A DNA stretch of 36,475 nucleotides from Betaproteobacteria bacterium (GTDB taxonomy: Bacteria; Pseudomonadota; Gammaproteobacteria; Burkholderiales; Burkholderiaceae_A). The notes under the pieces are model-generated. The model had not been told where the DNA came from. It saw only the letters and a program-made list of their open reading frames with translations, and did not search any database. The stretch lies in assembly GCA_018969705.1 (NCBI GenBank), contig JAGWXV010000007.1, positions 1 through 36,475 on the forward strand, in the 5' to 3' direction. The translations under genes were made by a program, and so were the position numbers. Numbering within the stretch: position 1 is the first letter of the stretch; every line of letters begins with the position of its first letter. Shown piece by piece: positions 8,806 to 19,493 of this stretch.

Positions 8806-9765
8806 ATGAGTATTCAATCCGCGCCTTCGCTTTTTTCTATTCTTGATTCAGATTCTGATTTTCCCACGGCCCTTCAACAGGCGCATCCACCCGTTCGCGA
8901 ATTGTTCGGCCTGGGCAGTGAAGCCTATGCCCGGCAACTCTTTCGAAAGCCGGGTGTGGCAGTCGTTGGGAGTCGGCAGGCCACCGTCCAAGGCTGCGCC
9001 GATGCAACGCGGTTCGCGGCAGCCCTCTCGAGGGCGGGCCTAGCCATTATCAGCGGCCTTGCCCAGGGCATCGACTCTGCCGCGCACCGTGGCGGGTTGT
9101 CGGGCCACGGCAAGACAGCAGCAATTTTAGGAAATGGGCTCGATCAGATTTATCCGCGGCAGCATGCCGGCCTTGCAAAAGAGATCCAGCTACAGGAGGC
9201 CTGCCTGCTGACCGAATATCCGGCCGGCACCCCCGCCAGGCCCCAGCACTTCCCGAACCGAAACCGAATCATCGCCGGTCTTTGCCGGGCAGTGCTCGTC
9301 GTGGAGGCAATGCCAAAAAGTGGCTCTCTGATTACGGCTCGGCACGCGCTCGATCTTGGCATTGATGTGTACGTCATACCGGGCTCTATCCATCTTCCGC
9401 AAAGTGCGGGCTGCAATCAGCTCATTCGCCAAGGTGCGCAGACAGTTCAGTCGCCAGAGCAGCTGCTCGAAGATCTTGGGCTTAAGCAGCCTGCCGCAAC
9501 GGCTCGAAAAACCAAAGCAAGTGACCCGGGTCTTCTGCCCGGCCCAGACCTTTTCGCCAAGTCGGCCTGCCTCACGCCCGAGCAGGCCCAACAATTGCAG
9601 CGGCTTTTGGGCTGCCTAAATGCCCACCCGCAAGACATTGAAGCCCTTGGCCACCTGACCGGCCGGGAGTCAGTTAGCCTTTATGGGGATTTGTTGCTTT
9701 TGGAACTCATGCGACTTACCGCCCGAACGCCTGAGGGAAAGTGGCAAAAAATAGGTCTTTTATAA
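8806..9765 (+). CDS. dprA: DNA processing protein DprA, without N-terminal SAM domain
   Basis: Single-stranded-DNA-binding protein that loads RecA during natural transformation. The 319 residues hold the Rossmann-like core with VVGSRQAT (about 53-60), GLAQGIDSAAHRG, the PNRNRIIAGL motif and SGSLITARHALD, followed by a C-terminal winged-helix domain (about 255-310). Proteobacterial DprA usually has a SAM-like N-terminal domain before the DxxYPxxL segment; here the protein begins almost at that segment (DSDFPTAL, 17-24). The gap to def leaves no room for the domain. I see no ribosome site before the ATG. The family is secure; competence cannot be inferred from this gene alone. Confidence 0.94.
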   Translation: MSIQSAPSLFSILDSDSDFPTALQQAHPPVRELFGLGSEAYARQLFRKPGVAVVGSRQATVQGCADATRFAAALSRAGLAIISGLAQGIDSAAHRGGLSGHGKTAAILGNGLDQIYPRQHAGLAKEIQLQEACLLTEYPAGTPARPQHFPNRNRIIAGLCRAVLVVEAMPKSGSLITARHALDLGIDVYVIPGSIHLPQSAGCNQLIRQGAQTVQSPEQLLEDLGLKQPAATARKTKASDPGLLPGPDLFAKSACLTPEQAQQLQRLLGCLNAHPQDIEALGHLTGRESVSLYGDLLLLELMRLTARTPEGKWQKIGLL

Positions 9766-9857
9766 ATAGTAAGCACTAGCTTTATTATTTTTATTTTGAC
9801 CGAGTAGCAAAAAATATTTGCTCCAGCCCAAACTGCTCGCCTATGATCCGCGCCTCT

Positions 9858-12392
9858 ATGGACAAAGCTCTGGTCATCGCAGAAAAGCCCAGCGTCGCCT
9901 CAGACATCGCCAAGGCTTTGGGCGGATTTACAAAACACGACGACGTCTTTGAGCGGGACGACATGGTGATCGCCTCGGCAGTGGGCCACCTACTGGAGAT
10001 CGTGGCTCCCGAAAAGTACGACGTAAAACGCGGTAAGTGGTCTTTTGCACAACTGCCGGTCATACCCCCAAATTTTGACCTCCAGCCGATCGCGAAAAGT
10101 GAGGCAAAGCTCAAAACCCTGTCTAAATTAATCAAGAACAAAGAAGTGGGTCGGCTGATCAATGCTTGTGACGCCGGCCGAGAAGGTGAGTTGATTTTTC
10201 GCTACATCGTTCAGCACACCAAGGCAAAGCAGCCTATAAGCCGGCTCTGGCTTCAGTCCATGACGCCTGCTGCGATCCGAGATGCGTTCGCCCAGCTACG
10301 CTCCGACCAGGAATTAATGCCCCTCGCCGACGCGGCCCGCTGCCGCTCTGAAGCAGATTGGCTGGTCGGCATTAACGGCACCCGGGCCATGACCGCCTTT
10401 AACTCCAAAGAGGGCGGCTTTTTCCTCACCACAGTTGGCCGTGTGCAGACCCCGACGCTGGCGGTGGTGGTCGGGCGGGAAGAAGCAATTCGGCGGTTTG
10501 TAGCGCGAGACTACTTTGAGGTGATTGCAACATTTGATTGTCAGGCCGGCCAATACCAGGGCCGTTGGGTTGCGCCTGACTTCAAGAAAAATGACGCCGA
10601 TCCTGAGCTCAGGCCGGAGCGCATATGGCAGGCGGCGAGCGCGGATCGCATCGTTGCCGAATGCCAATCCAAGCCTGCTGTGGTTCGCGAGGAGAGCAAA
10701 CCTTCGTCACAGTCAGCGCCAGCGCTGTTTGACCTTACCAGCCTGCAGCGAGAAGCTAATGCCCGCTTCGGATTTTCCGCCAAGAACACACTCGGCCTTG
10801 CCCAGGCGCTCTATGAGCGGCACAAGGTACTGACTTATCCAAGAACGGACTCCAAGGCCCTCCCCGAAGACTACATTGGCACGGTACAGACCACCATCGA
10901 ATCGCTTGGTGCGGCAGCTGAATTCGCAGGGTTTGCCAAAGACATCGCACGCAACAAATGGGTTCGACCCAACAAGCGCATCTTCGATAACAGCAAGGTC
11001 TCAGACCACTTCGCGATTATTCCCACCGGCGTGCTGCCGAAATCGTTATCCGAGCCTGAGCAAAAGATTTTTGATCTTGTCACCCGCCGACTTCTGGCGG
11101 TGTTTTATCCGGCCGCTGAATTTCAGGTCACAACCCGGATGAGCACCATCGGGCCCCACCAGTTCAAGACAGAAGGCAAGGTCCTCACTAGCCCTGGCTG
11201 GATGGTGGTTTACGGCAAAGATGCGGCATCTGATGACGCTGTACTCGTTGCGGTCGGCGCCTCGGAAAAGCCCACCGCACGCCTCGTTGAATCGAAGCCG
11301 CTAAAAACGCGGCCGCCCGCCAGATACAGCGAGGCCACACTTTTGTCTGCCATGGAGGGCGCAGGCCGACTTGTCGACGATGATGAGCTACGGGAGGCGA
11401 TGGCGGGCAAAGGCCTTGGAACTCCGGCAACACGGGCAGCCATTATCGAGGGCCTACTGGCCGAGAAATATTTGCTGCGCGACGGCCGAGAGCTCATTCC
11501 AACCGCAAAGGCATTCCAGCTTATGACACTGCTTAGGGGCCTGGATGTCAAAGAGCTGTCGCTGCCCGAACTGACCGGGGAGTGGGAACACAAGCTCCGT
11601 CAGATTGAAAATGGTTCCTTGTCTCGCGAAAACTTCATGCGAGAAATCGCTCAAATGACAGAGCACATTGTCAGCCAAGCGAAGAATTACACCAACGACA
11701 CCATTCCGGGTGACTATGCCACCCTAAAAACACCCTGCCCAAAGTGCGGGGCGACTGTAAAAGAAAACTATCGTCGATTCGCATGCTCATCTTGCGATTT
11801 TTCGATTTCCAAAATCCCAGGAGGCCGGGCATTCGAAATTTCTGAGGTGGAATCCCTATTGAAAGATAAGGTGTTCGGTCCAGTAGATGGTTTTCGCAGC
11901 AAGCTTGGCCGGCCGTTTATGGCCAGCCTGAAAATTACTGCGGAACATAAGCTTGAATTTGATTTTGGCAATAGTGGATCTGAGGCTGATGTCGAGCCCG
12001 TTGATTTCAGTGGTCAAGAGCCTCTCGGGGCGTGCCCTAAATGCGAAGCATCAGTGTATGCCCACGGCACCTCATATGTCTGCGAAAAAAGCGTTGGGCC
12101 AACGCCCGCTTGTGACTTTAGAACCGGCATGATGATTCTGCAGCAAGCAATCTCGGCCGATCAGGTTAAAAAACTGCTTGAGTCTGGAAAAACGGATCTT
12201 TTGGATGGCTTTGTTTCTGCGCGCACGCGGCGTAAATTTAAAGCGTTTTTAGTGAAGACTCCCGGGGGGAAAATTGGCTTCGAATTTGAGGCAAGACCAG
12301 TAAAATCGCCCAAAGGTCCGGAAGACAAAAAGGTAGGGGCCACCAAAACCTCTAAACCTACTCGGTCACGCGCAAGCAGCAAGGCCGCTTAA
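9858..12392 (+). CDS. topB: DNA topoisomerase III (type IA)
   Basis: Type IA topoisomerase that relaxes or decatenates DNA through a single-strand break. From the ATG at 9858 it has 844 residues; another ATG at 9843 adds MIRAS and is less likely because MDKALVIAEKPSVA is the family N-terminus. The Toprim domain has the IAEKPS glutamate and DAGREGELI. The active tyrosine is Y327 in LTYPRTDS. Two C-terminal zinc ribbons follow (CPKCG from about 627 with CSSC; CPKCE later), then a basic Ala/Ser/Lys tail. TopB rather than TopA is supported by the N-terminus and DAGREGELIFRYI. Its stop is one base from the stop of the convergent nucleotidase gene. No ribosome site is evident. Confidence 0.93.
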   Translation: MDKALVIAEKPSVASDIAKALGGFTKHDDVFERDDMVIASAVGHLLEIVAPEKYDVKRGKWSFAQLPVIPPNFDLQPIAKSEAKLKTLSKLIKNKEVGRLINACDAGREGELIFRYIVQHTKAKQPISRLWLQSMTPAAIRDAFAQLRSDQELMPLADAARCRSEADWLVGINGTRAMTAFNSKEGGFFLTTVGRVQTPTLAVVVGREEAIRRFVARDYFEVIATFDCQAGQYQGRWVAPDFKKNDADPELRPERIWQAASADRIVAECQSKPAVVREESKPSSQSAPALFDLTSLQREANARFGFSAKNTLGLAQALYERHKVLTYPRTDSKALPEDYIGTVQTTIESLGAAAEFAGFAKDIARNKWVRPNKRIFDNSKVSDHFAIIPTGVLPKSLSEPEQKIFDLVTRRLLAVFYPAAEFQVTTRMSTIGPHQFKTEGKVLTSPGWMVVYGKDAASDDAVLVAVGASEKPTARLVESKPLKTRPPARYSEATLLSAMEGAGRLVDDDELREAMAGKGLGTPATRAAIIEGLLAEKYLLRDGRELIPTAKAFQLMTLLRGLDVKELSLPELTGEWEHKLRQIENGSLSRENFMREIAQMTEHIVSQAKNYTNDTIPGDYATLKTPCPKCGATVKENYRRFACSSCDFSISKIPGGRAFEISEVESLLKDKVFGPVDGFRSKLGRPFMASLKITAEHKLEFDFGNSGSEADVEPVDFSGQEPLGACPKCEASVYAHGTSYVCEKSVGPTPACDFRTGMMILQQAISADQVKKLLESGKTDLLDGFVSARTRRKFKAFLVKTPGGKIGFEFEARPVKSPKGPEDKKVGATKTSKPTRSRASSKAA

Positions 12393-12393
12393 T

Positions 12394-13299
12394 TTATTTT
12401 TGATTAATTACGCCTGAGCGCACATGGCCGGTAGGGCCTGCGGCTGCCCCGGACTCACAATGCCGGGTCTGGTCATCAAAGAAAAAGTCCGGCTCAAACT
12501 CTTTTAAAAAGTCACCTTTGTTTAGACCACCGAGAAACATTGCCTCATCAATCTCAATATTCCAGTCAATCAGGGTGCGGACCGCCCGCTCGTGGGCGGG
12601 TGCTGAGCGCGCGGTCACCAAGGCAGTGCGAATGCGCATGGTTTGAGCTTCGCGGGTTTCTTGCTGCAGTCGATGTAAGGCCTCTAGCAGCGGCTTAAAT
12701 GGCCCGGGCGGCAACGGGGTTTCGGCCCGCTGTGCCTCGTGGGCAACAAAGGCATCTAAGCCTTGGGCCTGGTAAATCCGCTCAGCCTCATCGCTAAACA
12801 AAACCGCATCACCATCAAACGCAATACGTAGTTCGTTAGGGAAATTTTCTGCGGCCCTGGTGGAATGGGGATAAACGTGAGCGGCAGGGTAGCCCGCCTG
12901 CAACGCATCTTCTACATCCGAACCATTTGCCGACAAAAACAAGTGGGCGCCTAGCGACTTCAGATATCGATAGGGCGACCGGCCGCGTGTAAACACGCCG
13001 CGCTGAATCGGCAAACCGTGACGCTGGGCAGATCGGTAGACCCTTAGGCCTGATACCGGATCGTTGCGCGAGAGCATCACAATCTCAACACGATGATGGT
13101 CTGGCCGATTAAACGCCAGCAGCTTCCTTACAAGGGAAAAAGCAACACCAGGATTTGCGGGGATCTGCAGCCGCTCGCTTTGCAACTGCATATACGCCCG
13201 ATCGTCTGCCTGCTCAAAAAGCCGGTTTTCCTCTTCAAAATCAAACAGCGCCCGCGAGGATAATGCAATAACCAGCTGATCAGAAAGATCGGTTGGCAT
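12394..13299 (-). CDS. Cytosolic 5'-nucleotidase family protein
   Basis: Likely hydrolyses nucleoside 5'-monophosphates in the cytoplasm. The 301-residue sequence resembles the bacterial relatives of eukaryotic cytosolic 5'-nucleotidase I: the start LVIALSSRALFDFEEEN, the segment VEIVMLSRNDPVSGLRVY, HLFLSANGSDVEDAL, the acidic IAFDGDAVLFSDEAE and the terminal DFFFDDQTRHC. The FDGDAV and FFDDQ stretches look like the metal-binding acidic motifs of a HAD-like fold; I assign that from resemblance. The ATG at 13299 has GAGGG upstream. It lies 14 bases after gyrB on the same strand, so it is probably co-transcribed with it. Confidence 0.8.
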   Translation of the reverse strand: MPTDLSDQLVIALSSRALFDFEEENRLFEQADDRAYMQLQSERLQIPANPGVAFSLVRKLLAFNRPDHHRVEIVMLSRNDPVSGLRVYRSAQRHGLPIQRGVFTRGRSPYRYLKSLGAHLFLSANGSDVEDALQAGYPAAHVYPHSTRAAENFPNELRIAFDGDAVLFSDEAERIYQAQGLDAFVAHEAQRAETPLPPGPFKPLLEALHRLQQETREAQTMRIRTALVTARSAPAHERAVRTLIDWNIEIDEAMFLGGLNKGDFLKEFEPDFFFDDQTRHCESGAAAGPTGHVRSGVINQK

Positions 13300-13313
13300 T
13301 GTGGCGGCCCTCT

Positions 13314-15791
<2,478 letters not shown>

Positions 15792-15816
15792 TTAATAGTC
15801 TCGATTTAATTGGGAT

Positions 15817-16944
15817 TTAGATCCGCATTGGCATTACAACGTACTTAAACTCAGGGTCACTTTCTGAGGTGATCAATGCGCTTGCGTTGGGGTCTTGTAA
15901 AGCGATGTGAATGGAGTCGCTTTTCAGGTTAGATAAAACATCAATTAGATATTGAACGTTAAACCCAATATCAACCGATTCGCCTTGATACTCCACCTCA
16001 ATATCGTCAGAGGCTTCTTCTTGTTCTGCGTTTGTCGAGGATATCTTGAGTGAGCCCGCAGAAAGGGTAAGTCGTACCCCTTTAAATTTATCGGTTGTCA
16101 AAATCGCGGCACGCTGCAAAGCCCCCAAAAAAAGCTCGCGATTGATTGGCACGATCTTTTGATGTTGAGCGGGGATAACGCGCTGGTAGTCTGGGAACTT
16201 GCCTTCAATCAGTTTTGATAAAAGCTCAACTTGACCGAAACGGAATCGGGCCTGGTTTGAAGCGAGTTCTATCGTAACGGGGTTATCAGAATCATCGAGT
16301 AATCGTTGGCATTCAATGACTGCTTTTCGTGGAATGATGACTTCTTGACGTTCGCCATTAATTTTGATTTCTACCTCTTTGGTTTCCTGTGTAACCGCGC
16401 TGTAGGCGAGCCGATGACCATCCGTTGCTACTGCTTTGAGGCTTGATTGATCAATCACCAGCAACAATCCGTTGAGGTAATAACGAATATCTTGCTGAGC
16501 CATAGCAAAATGCACGAGATGAAGGAGTTGCCTTAATGTGCGCTGAGGCAGTGTAATACTTGCTGGGTATTGATCTGCTGCAACAACAGTTGGGAAATCT
16601 TCGGCCGGGAGTGTCTGAAGGCTGAATTTCGCTTTACCTTGGGTGAGTGATAGTTTTTTGTTGGCGTAGGAAACGGTAATTTCATGCTGTTCTGGCAGCG
16701 CCCTAAGGATATCCAGAAGCTTTCTGGCTGCTACCGTGGTGGATAAAGGTTCATCTCCTGTTGCCATCTCAGAAGATGTTTGAATTTGCATTTCAATATC
16801 AGTCGAGCAAAAAGTGACATTTTGCAGTTTTTTGCTAATCAATACGTTGGAGAGTATTGGAAGTGTATGCCGGCGTTCGACAATCCCAGTAACAGTTTGT
16901 AGCGGCTTGAGTAAAGCGTCTCGCTGAGCTTTGATAAGAATCAT
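15817..16944 (-). CDS. dnaN: DNA polymerase III beta sliding clamp
   Basis: Ring-shaped clamp that tethers DNA polymerase III to DNA. The 375 residues match the family length (366 in E. coli). The N-terminus (LIKAQRDALLKPLQTVTGIVE with RRHTLPILSNVLI) and the terminal YVVMPMRI are diagnostic. The ATG at 16944 has no ribosome site; the upstream bases are almost pure A/T because they belong to the predicted unwinding end of the origin. A TAATTT lies 8 bases before the ATG on the coding strand and could be a -10 box giving a very short leader. GC content is visibly lower than in mnmG or the ntrY operon. Confidence 0.97.
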   Translation of the reverse strand: MILIKAQRDALLKPLQTVTGIVERRHTLPILSNVLISKKLQNVTFCSTDIEMQIQTSSEMATGDEPLSTTVAARKLLDILRALPEQHEITVSYANKKLSLTQGKAKFSLQTLPAEDFPTVVAADQYPASITLPQRTLRQLLHLVHFAMAQQDIRYYLNGLLLVIDQSSLKAVATDGHRLAYSAVTQETKEVEIKINGERQEVIIPRKAVIECQRLLDDSDNPVTIELASNQARFRFGQVELLSKLIEGKFPDYQRVIPAQHQKIVPINRELFLGALQRAAILTTDKFKGVRLTLSAGSLKISSTNAEQEEASDDIEVEYQGESVDIGFNVQYLIDVLSNLKSDSIHIALQDPNASALITSESDPEFKYVVMPMRI

Positions 16945-17141
16945 AATATTTAAAATTAGGATTAGTAGATAAGGGGGCTGAAAGCTGTGGATATGTTGGC
17001 TGACAGGTTGGCAGGCCTACTGCGTAAGGAAATTAAAAACTGGGGATAACTTTTGAGTAAGTTATTGAGGTTGTGTACAACCTGGGGCGCATCGTTTTTG
17101 GGGCTTAAGTTTTGCCCAAACGGTTTTGGTTTACTCACAGC
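16945..17141. other. Candidate replication origin oriC (dnaN-dnaA spacer)
   Basis: A 197-base spacer, the longest gene-free stretch here. It has DnaA-box-like nonamers on the minus-strand sense: TGTGGATAT at 16986-16994 (one mismatch to TGTGGATAA), TGGGGATAA at 17041-17049 (one mismatch) and TGTGTACAA at 17072-17080 (one mismatch to the TTATACACA variant). TTATCCACG at 17142-17150 adjoins it. Next to the first box are a G-rich cluster (16973-16977), TAGTAG-type trinucleotides (16956-16968) and an A/T-rich end (16942-16957). Gene strand preference switches here. The dnaA-rpmH gap is the alternative site, but it is only 138 bases with one box. Confidence 0.6.
17068..17083. repeat. Perfect 7-base inverted repeat in the origin spacer
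   Basis: AGGTTGT-GT-ACAACCT, a 16-base palindrome with a 2-base centre. It encloses a DnaA-box-like TGTGTACAA. A dimeric regulator of replication or DnaA itself could bind; no family is recognised. Confidence 0.55.
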
Positions 17142-17150
17142 TTATCCACG
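17142..17150 (+). promoter_or_regulatory. DnaA box overlapping the dnaA stop codon
   Basis: TTATCCACG differs from the consensus TTATCCACA only at the last base. Its first three bases are the complement of the dnaA stop codon TAA, so the box continues the origin array into the gene end. Confidence 0.6.
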
Positions 17151-18515
17151 GAGTTGTTGTTCAAGGACATGGAGTTGATGATTAAGCTCGGCGTTTCTTG
17201 GGCGCAAATCAGAGATTTTTTTGACAGCATGAAGCACTGTAGTGTGATCGCGACCACCAAACAAGTCTCCGATCTCAGGGAAGCTTTTTTGAGTGAGCTC
17301 TTTTGCAAGATACATTGCAATTTGTCTCGGCAGTGCAATGTTGGCCGGCCGGCGTTTGCTATACATGTCAGCGACTTTAATATTGTAGAAGTCGGCGACA
17401 GATTTCTGAATGTTTTCGACTGAGATAAGCGTTTTTTGTAGTGAGAGAAGGTCTTTAAGTGCTTCACGCACTGTTTCATTAGACGGCCCACAGTTATGAA
17501 AATCGCAGTAAGCAATTATTTTTTTCAGTGCACCCTCAAGTTCGCGCACATTTGAACGCAGCTGTTTGGCAATAAAAAATGCCTCTTCTTCTGGCAAGGC
17601 AAACGATTCGATGTCTGCTTTTTTCATCAGAATCGCAACACGCATTTCTAGCTCTGGGGGCTCAATTGCAACGGTCAGGCCAGACGAAAACCGTGTCAAC
17701 AATCGAGGATTGATCTCGCCAAGTTCTGTGGGATAGGTGTCGCTCGTGATGATGATTTGTTTTTGGGCCGCAATGAGGGCTTCGAAAGCATAAAAGAATT
17801 CTTCTTGAGTTCGTTGTTTGCCGGCAAAAAACTGAATGTCATCGATCAGCAGTAGATCAAGCGAGTGGTAATACCGCTTAAACTCATCAAAAGATTTGCG
17901 TTGGTAGGCCTTTACGACATCACTGACATAGGCCTCGGCATGAATGTAACGGGCGCGAGCATTTGGGTTTCGTTGTGTGAGCGCATTACCCACCGCATGA
18001 ATTAAGTGGCTCTTGCCAAGACCCACACCGCCATAAATAAAAAGCGGGTTATAGCCCCTACCGGGATTGTCAGCGACCTGAAGGGCCGCTGCCCGGGCCA
18101 ATTGATTGGCTTTTCCTGGAACAAAAGTCTCGAAACTCCAGTCAATATTGAGACGGCTTTGTGAGACAACGGATTCAGGTAAGTTTTTTGTGTTCTTAAG
18201 TTCGGGTGGCGCGGCTGTGGCGGCTGCTGGTTGCGGGGACTCGGAGTGGGCCGGCGGCACTACCTGGCCGTTAATTTCGATTTCAAGCTCAACAGGGGTG
18301 CCGAGATGGCTGGACCACCAGGCGCTTAGGGCCGAAGAAAACTGATTTTTGGCCCAGCTTTGTTTAAACCGGGTTGGCGCGGACAGCACGACACGGCTGC
18401 TCTGACCGCCTTGATCAATGCGAAGCAAGGCAAGCGGCTTAAACCAGGTCTGGAATTGCTGGCCCGGCAATTCCCGCTCAAAGTGCAAAAGGCAGTCTTG
18501 CCACAGCGATTCCAT
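17142..18515 (-). CDS. dnaA: Chromosomal replication initiator DnaA
   Basis: AAA+ ATPase that binds DnaA boxes and melts oriC. The 457 residues comprise domain I (1-85, [24 protein letters not shown]), a Pro/Ala linker (about 88-120), the AAA+ domain with Walker A GGVGLGKS at 162-169 and Walker [11 protein letters not shown], and DNA-binding domain IV with the signature [15 protein letters not shown]. The ATG at 18515 has no ribosome site; TAAAAT at 18522-18527 (minus strand) lies 6 bases before it, so the mRNA may be leaderless. A perfect DnaA box at 18542-18550 covers the presumed -35 region, which fits autorepression. It reads toward dnaN and gyrB. Confidence 0.98.
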   Translation of the reverse strand: MESLWQDCLLHFERELPGQQFQTWFKPLALLRIDQGGQSSRVVLSAPTRFKQSWAKNQFSSALSAWWSSHLGTPVELEIEINGQVVPPAHSESPQPAAATAAPPELKNTKNLPESVVSQSRLNIDWSFETFVPGKANQLARAAALQVADNPGRGYNPLFIYGGVGLGKSHLIHAVGNALTQRNPNARARYIHAEAYVSDVVKAYQRKSFDEFKRYYHSLDLLLIDDIQFFAGKQRTQEEFFYAFEALIAAQKQIIITSDTYPTELGEINPRLLTRFSSGLTVAIEPPELEMRVAILMKKADIESFALPEEEAFFIAKQLRSNVRELEGALKKIIAYCDFHNCGPSNETVREALKDLLSLQKTLISVENIQKSVADFYNIKVADMYSKRRPANIALPRQIAMYLAKELTQKSFPEIGDLFGGRDHTTVLHAVKKISDLRPRNAELNHQLHVLEQQLRG

Positions 18516-18521
18516 GTTTGG

Positions 18522-18550
18522 ATTTTACCGGATTAAGAGAGTTATCCACA
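18522..18550 (-). promoter_or_regulatory. Presumed dnaA promoter with overlapping DnaA box
   Basis: On the minus strand TAAAAT (18527-18522) is a good -10 box 6 bases before the dnaA ATG. The -35 position, 17 bases further, falls in TGTGGA, a poor -35 but part of the perfect DnaA box TTATCCACA (18542-18550, plus-strand sense). Binding there should block polymerase, the known mode of dnaA autoregulation. Confidence 0.5.
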
Positions 18551-18593
18551 GGCTTGGCTCTAGGCCTGGCTGGCCTCGACCCCGGGTTTGTCT

Positions 18594-18599
18594 TATACT
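18594..18599 (+). promoter_or_regulatory. Possible -10 box of the rpmH promoter
   Basis: TATACT matches the -10 consensus in five of six positions and lies 54 bases before the rpmH start. The -35 position 17 bases upstream (TGGCCT) is weak. It is the only good candidate in the 138-base gap shared with dnaA. Confidence 0.35.
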
Positions 18600-18653
18600 G
18601 CTCTGTTACTTTCTGAACCCTATTTGGGACAGAACATTTGTTGGGAAAACGAA

Positions 18654-18788
18654 ATGAAAAGAACCTTTCAACCCTCGGTTGTACGACGAAAAAGAACCCA
18701 CGGCTTCCTTGTTCGGATGAAGACCCGAAGCGGCCGGGCTGTCATTCGAGCCCGTCGTGCCAAGGGACGCAAACGCCTGTCGGTCTAA
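18654..18788 (+). CDS. rpmH: 50S ribosomal protein L34
   Basis: Smallest large-subunit ribosomal protein, 44 residues, the usual length. The sequence [18 protein letters not shown] with the basic tail [13 protein letters not shown] is diagnostic. The ATG at 18654 was chosen from the conserved N-terminus; the frame is open further upstream without homology. It faces dnaA across a 138-base gap and is followed 38 bases later by rnpA, the universal bacterial order. Confidence 0.97.
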   Translation: MKRTFQPSVVRRKRTHGFLVRMKTRSGRAVIRARRAKGRKRLSV

Positions 18789-18795
18789 CGGCGAC

Positions 18796-18822
18796 CAGCC
18801 TGCGGGCTGAGGGGTCTAGCCC
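18796..18822 (+). other. Two mutually exclusive short hairpins before rnpA
   Basis: CAGCC-TGCG-GGCTG (18796-18809) and GGGCT-(9 bases)-AGCCC (18804-18822) share bases, so only one can form. The second places GAGGGG, the likely rnpA ribosome site, in its loop. A regulatory effect on rnpA is conceivable but unproven. Confidence 0.3.
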
Positions 18823-18826
18823 TGTC

Positions 18827-19222
18827 ATGGGCAAGTATGATTTTCGATTGCGATCCCCGGAAGAGTTTCGTCGAGCCCTTCGGTCGCGGCCTGCGGGCCG
18901 AAGCGGCGCTGCCGTGGTCTACAAAATTTCGCTCGATAGCGGGTTTCGACTTGGTTTTGTTGTGCCAAGAAAACTGATTCGACACGCAAACCAAAGAAAT
19001 CGCGTAAAGCGCTGGTCTCGTGAATTGTTTAAAGAGTGCTTAACTAAAACCTTGGCCCTTAATCCTGCAACCCAACCGTTCGCTTTAGTGGTGCGCTTAG
19101 TGGGCACAGTGAATCCTGGCTGGGCAGCGCCCCGCGGACCAGGCCGGGCAGAGCTTCAAGCGCTTTTTGAAAAAACAACCAAGGGTTTTATTGCGTCACC
19201 ACCCACCAGTGGGTGCCCATGA
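18827..19222 (+). CDS. rnpA: Ribonuclease P protein component
   Basis: Basic protein cofactor of the RNase P ribozyme, which matures tRNA 5' ends. From the ATG at 18827 (MGKYDFRLRSPEEFRRALRS) it has 131 residues, normal for betaproteobacteria. The RNA-binding RNR motif is present as NQRNRVKRWSRE. The frame is open upstream across rpmH without homology, so the internal ATG is preferred. A GAGGGG ribosome site lies about 13 bases upstream. The end overlaps yidD by an ATGA. Confidence 0.95.
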   Translation: MGKYDFRLRSPEEFRRALRSRPAGRSGAAVVYKISLDSGFRLGFVVPRKLIRHANQRNRVKRWSRELFKECLTKTLALNPATQPFALVVRLVGTVNPGWAAPRGPGRAELQALFEKTTKGFIASPPTSGCP

Positions 19223-19458
19223 AGAGATTTCGTGTCTCTTTTTTGGGGGTGGCACTCGTCCGGCTGTATCAATGGACTGTTCGGCCAATCATCGGCCCGA
19301 GATGTCGGTTTCTGCCCCACTGCTCTGACTATGCGATCGAGGCGTTTGATGAGCATGGCTTGTTCTCCGGGGCATGGTTGAGCGCAAAACGGCTCTGCCG
19401 GTGTCATCCTTGGTGTGATGGCGGTCTGGATCCCGTGCCGCGGCAACACCATCGTTAA
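19219..19458 (+). CDS. yidD: Membrane protein insertion efficiency factor YidD
   Basis: Small membrane-associated protein that assists YidC-dependent insertion. The 79 residues begin MKRFRVSFLGVALVRLYQ, an amphipathic or membrane helix, followed by the three-cysteine signature CRFLPHCSDYAIEAF and RCHPWCDGGLDPVP. The ATG at 19219 overlaps the rnpA stop, indicating translational coupling; a GTG two codons upstream is less likely. Its place between rnpA and yidC is standard. Confidence 0.94.
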   Translation: MKRFRVSFLGVALVRLYQWTVRPIIGPRCRFLPHCSDYAIEAFDEHGLFSGAWLSAKRLCRCHPWCDGGLDPVPRQHHR

Positions 19459-19493
19459 TCTTTGACCCCTTCTGCTGAATAGCCCAAAACACA

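Noticed and set aside
9806-9822. AGCAAA-AAATA-TTTGCT hairpin between dprA and topB as a terminator or operator
   Set aside because: Short A/T-rich stem without a following T-run; such repeats are expected by chance in A/T-rich gaps.
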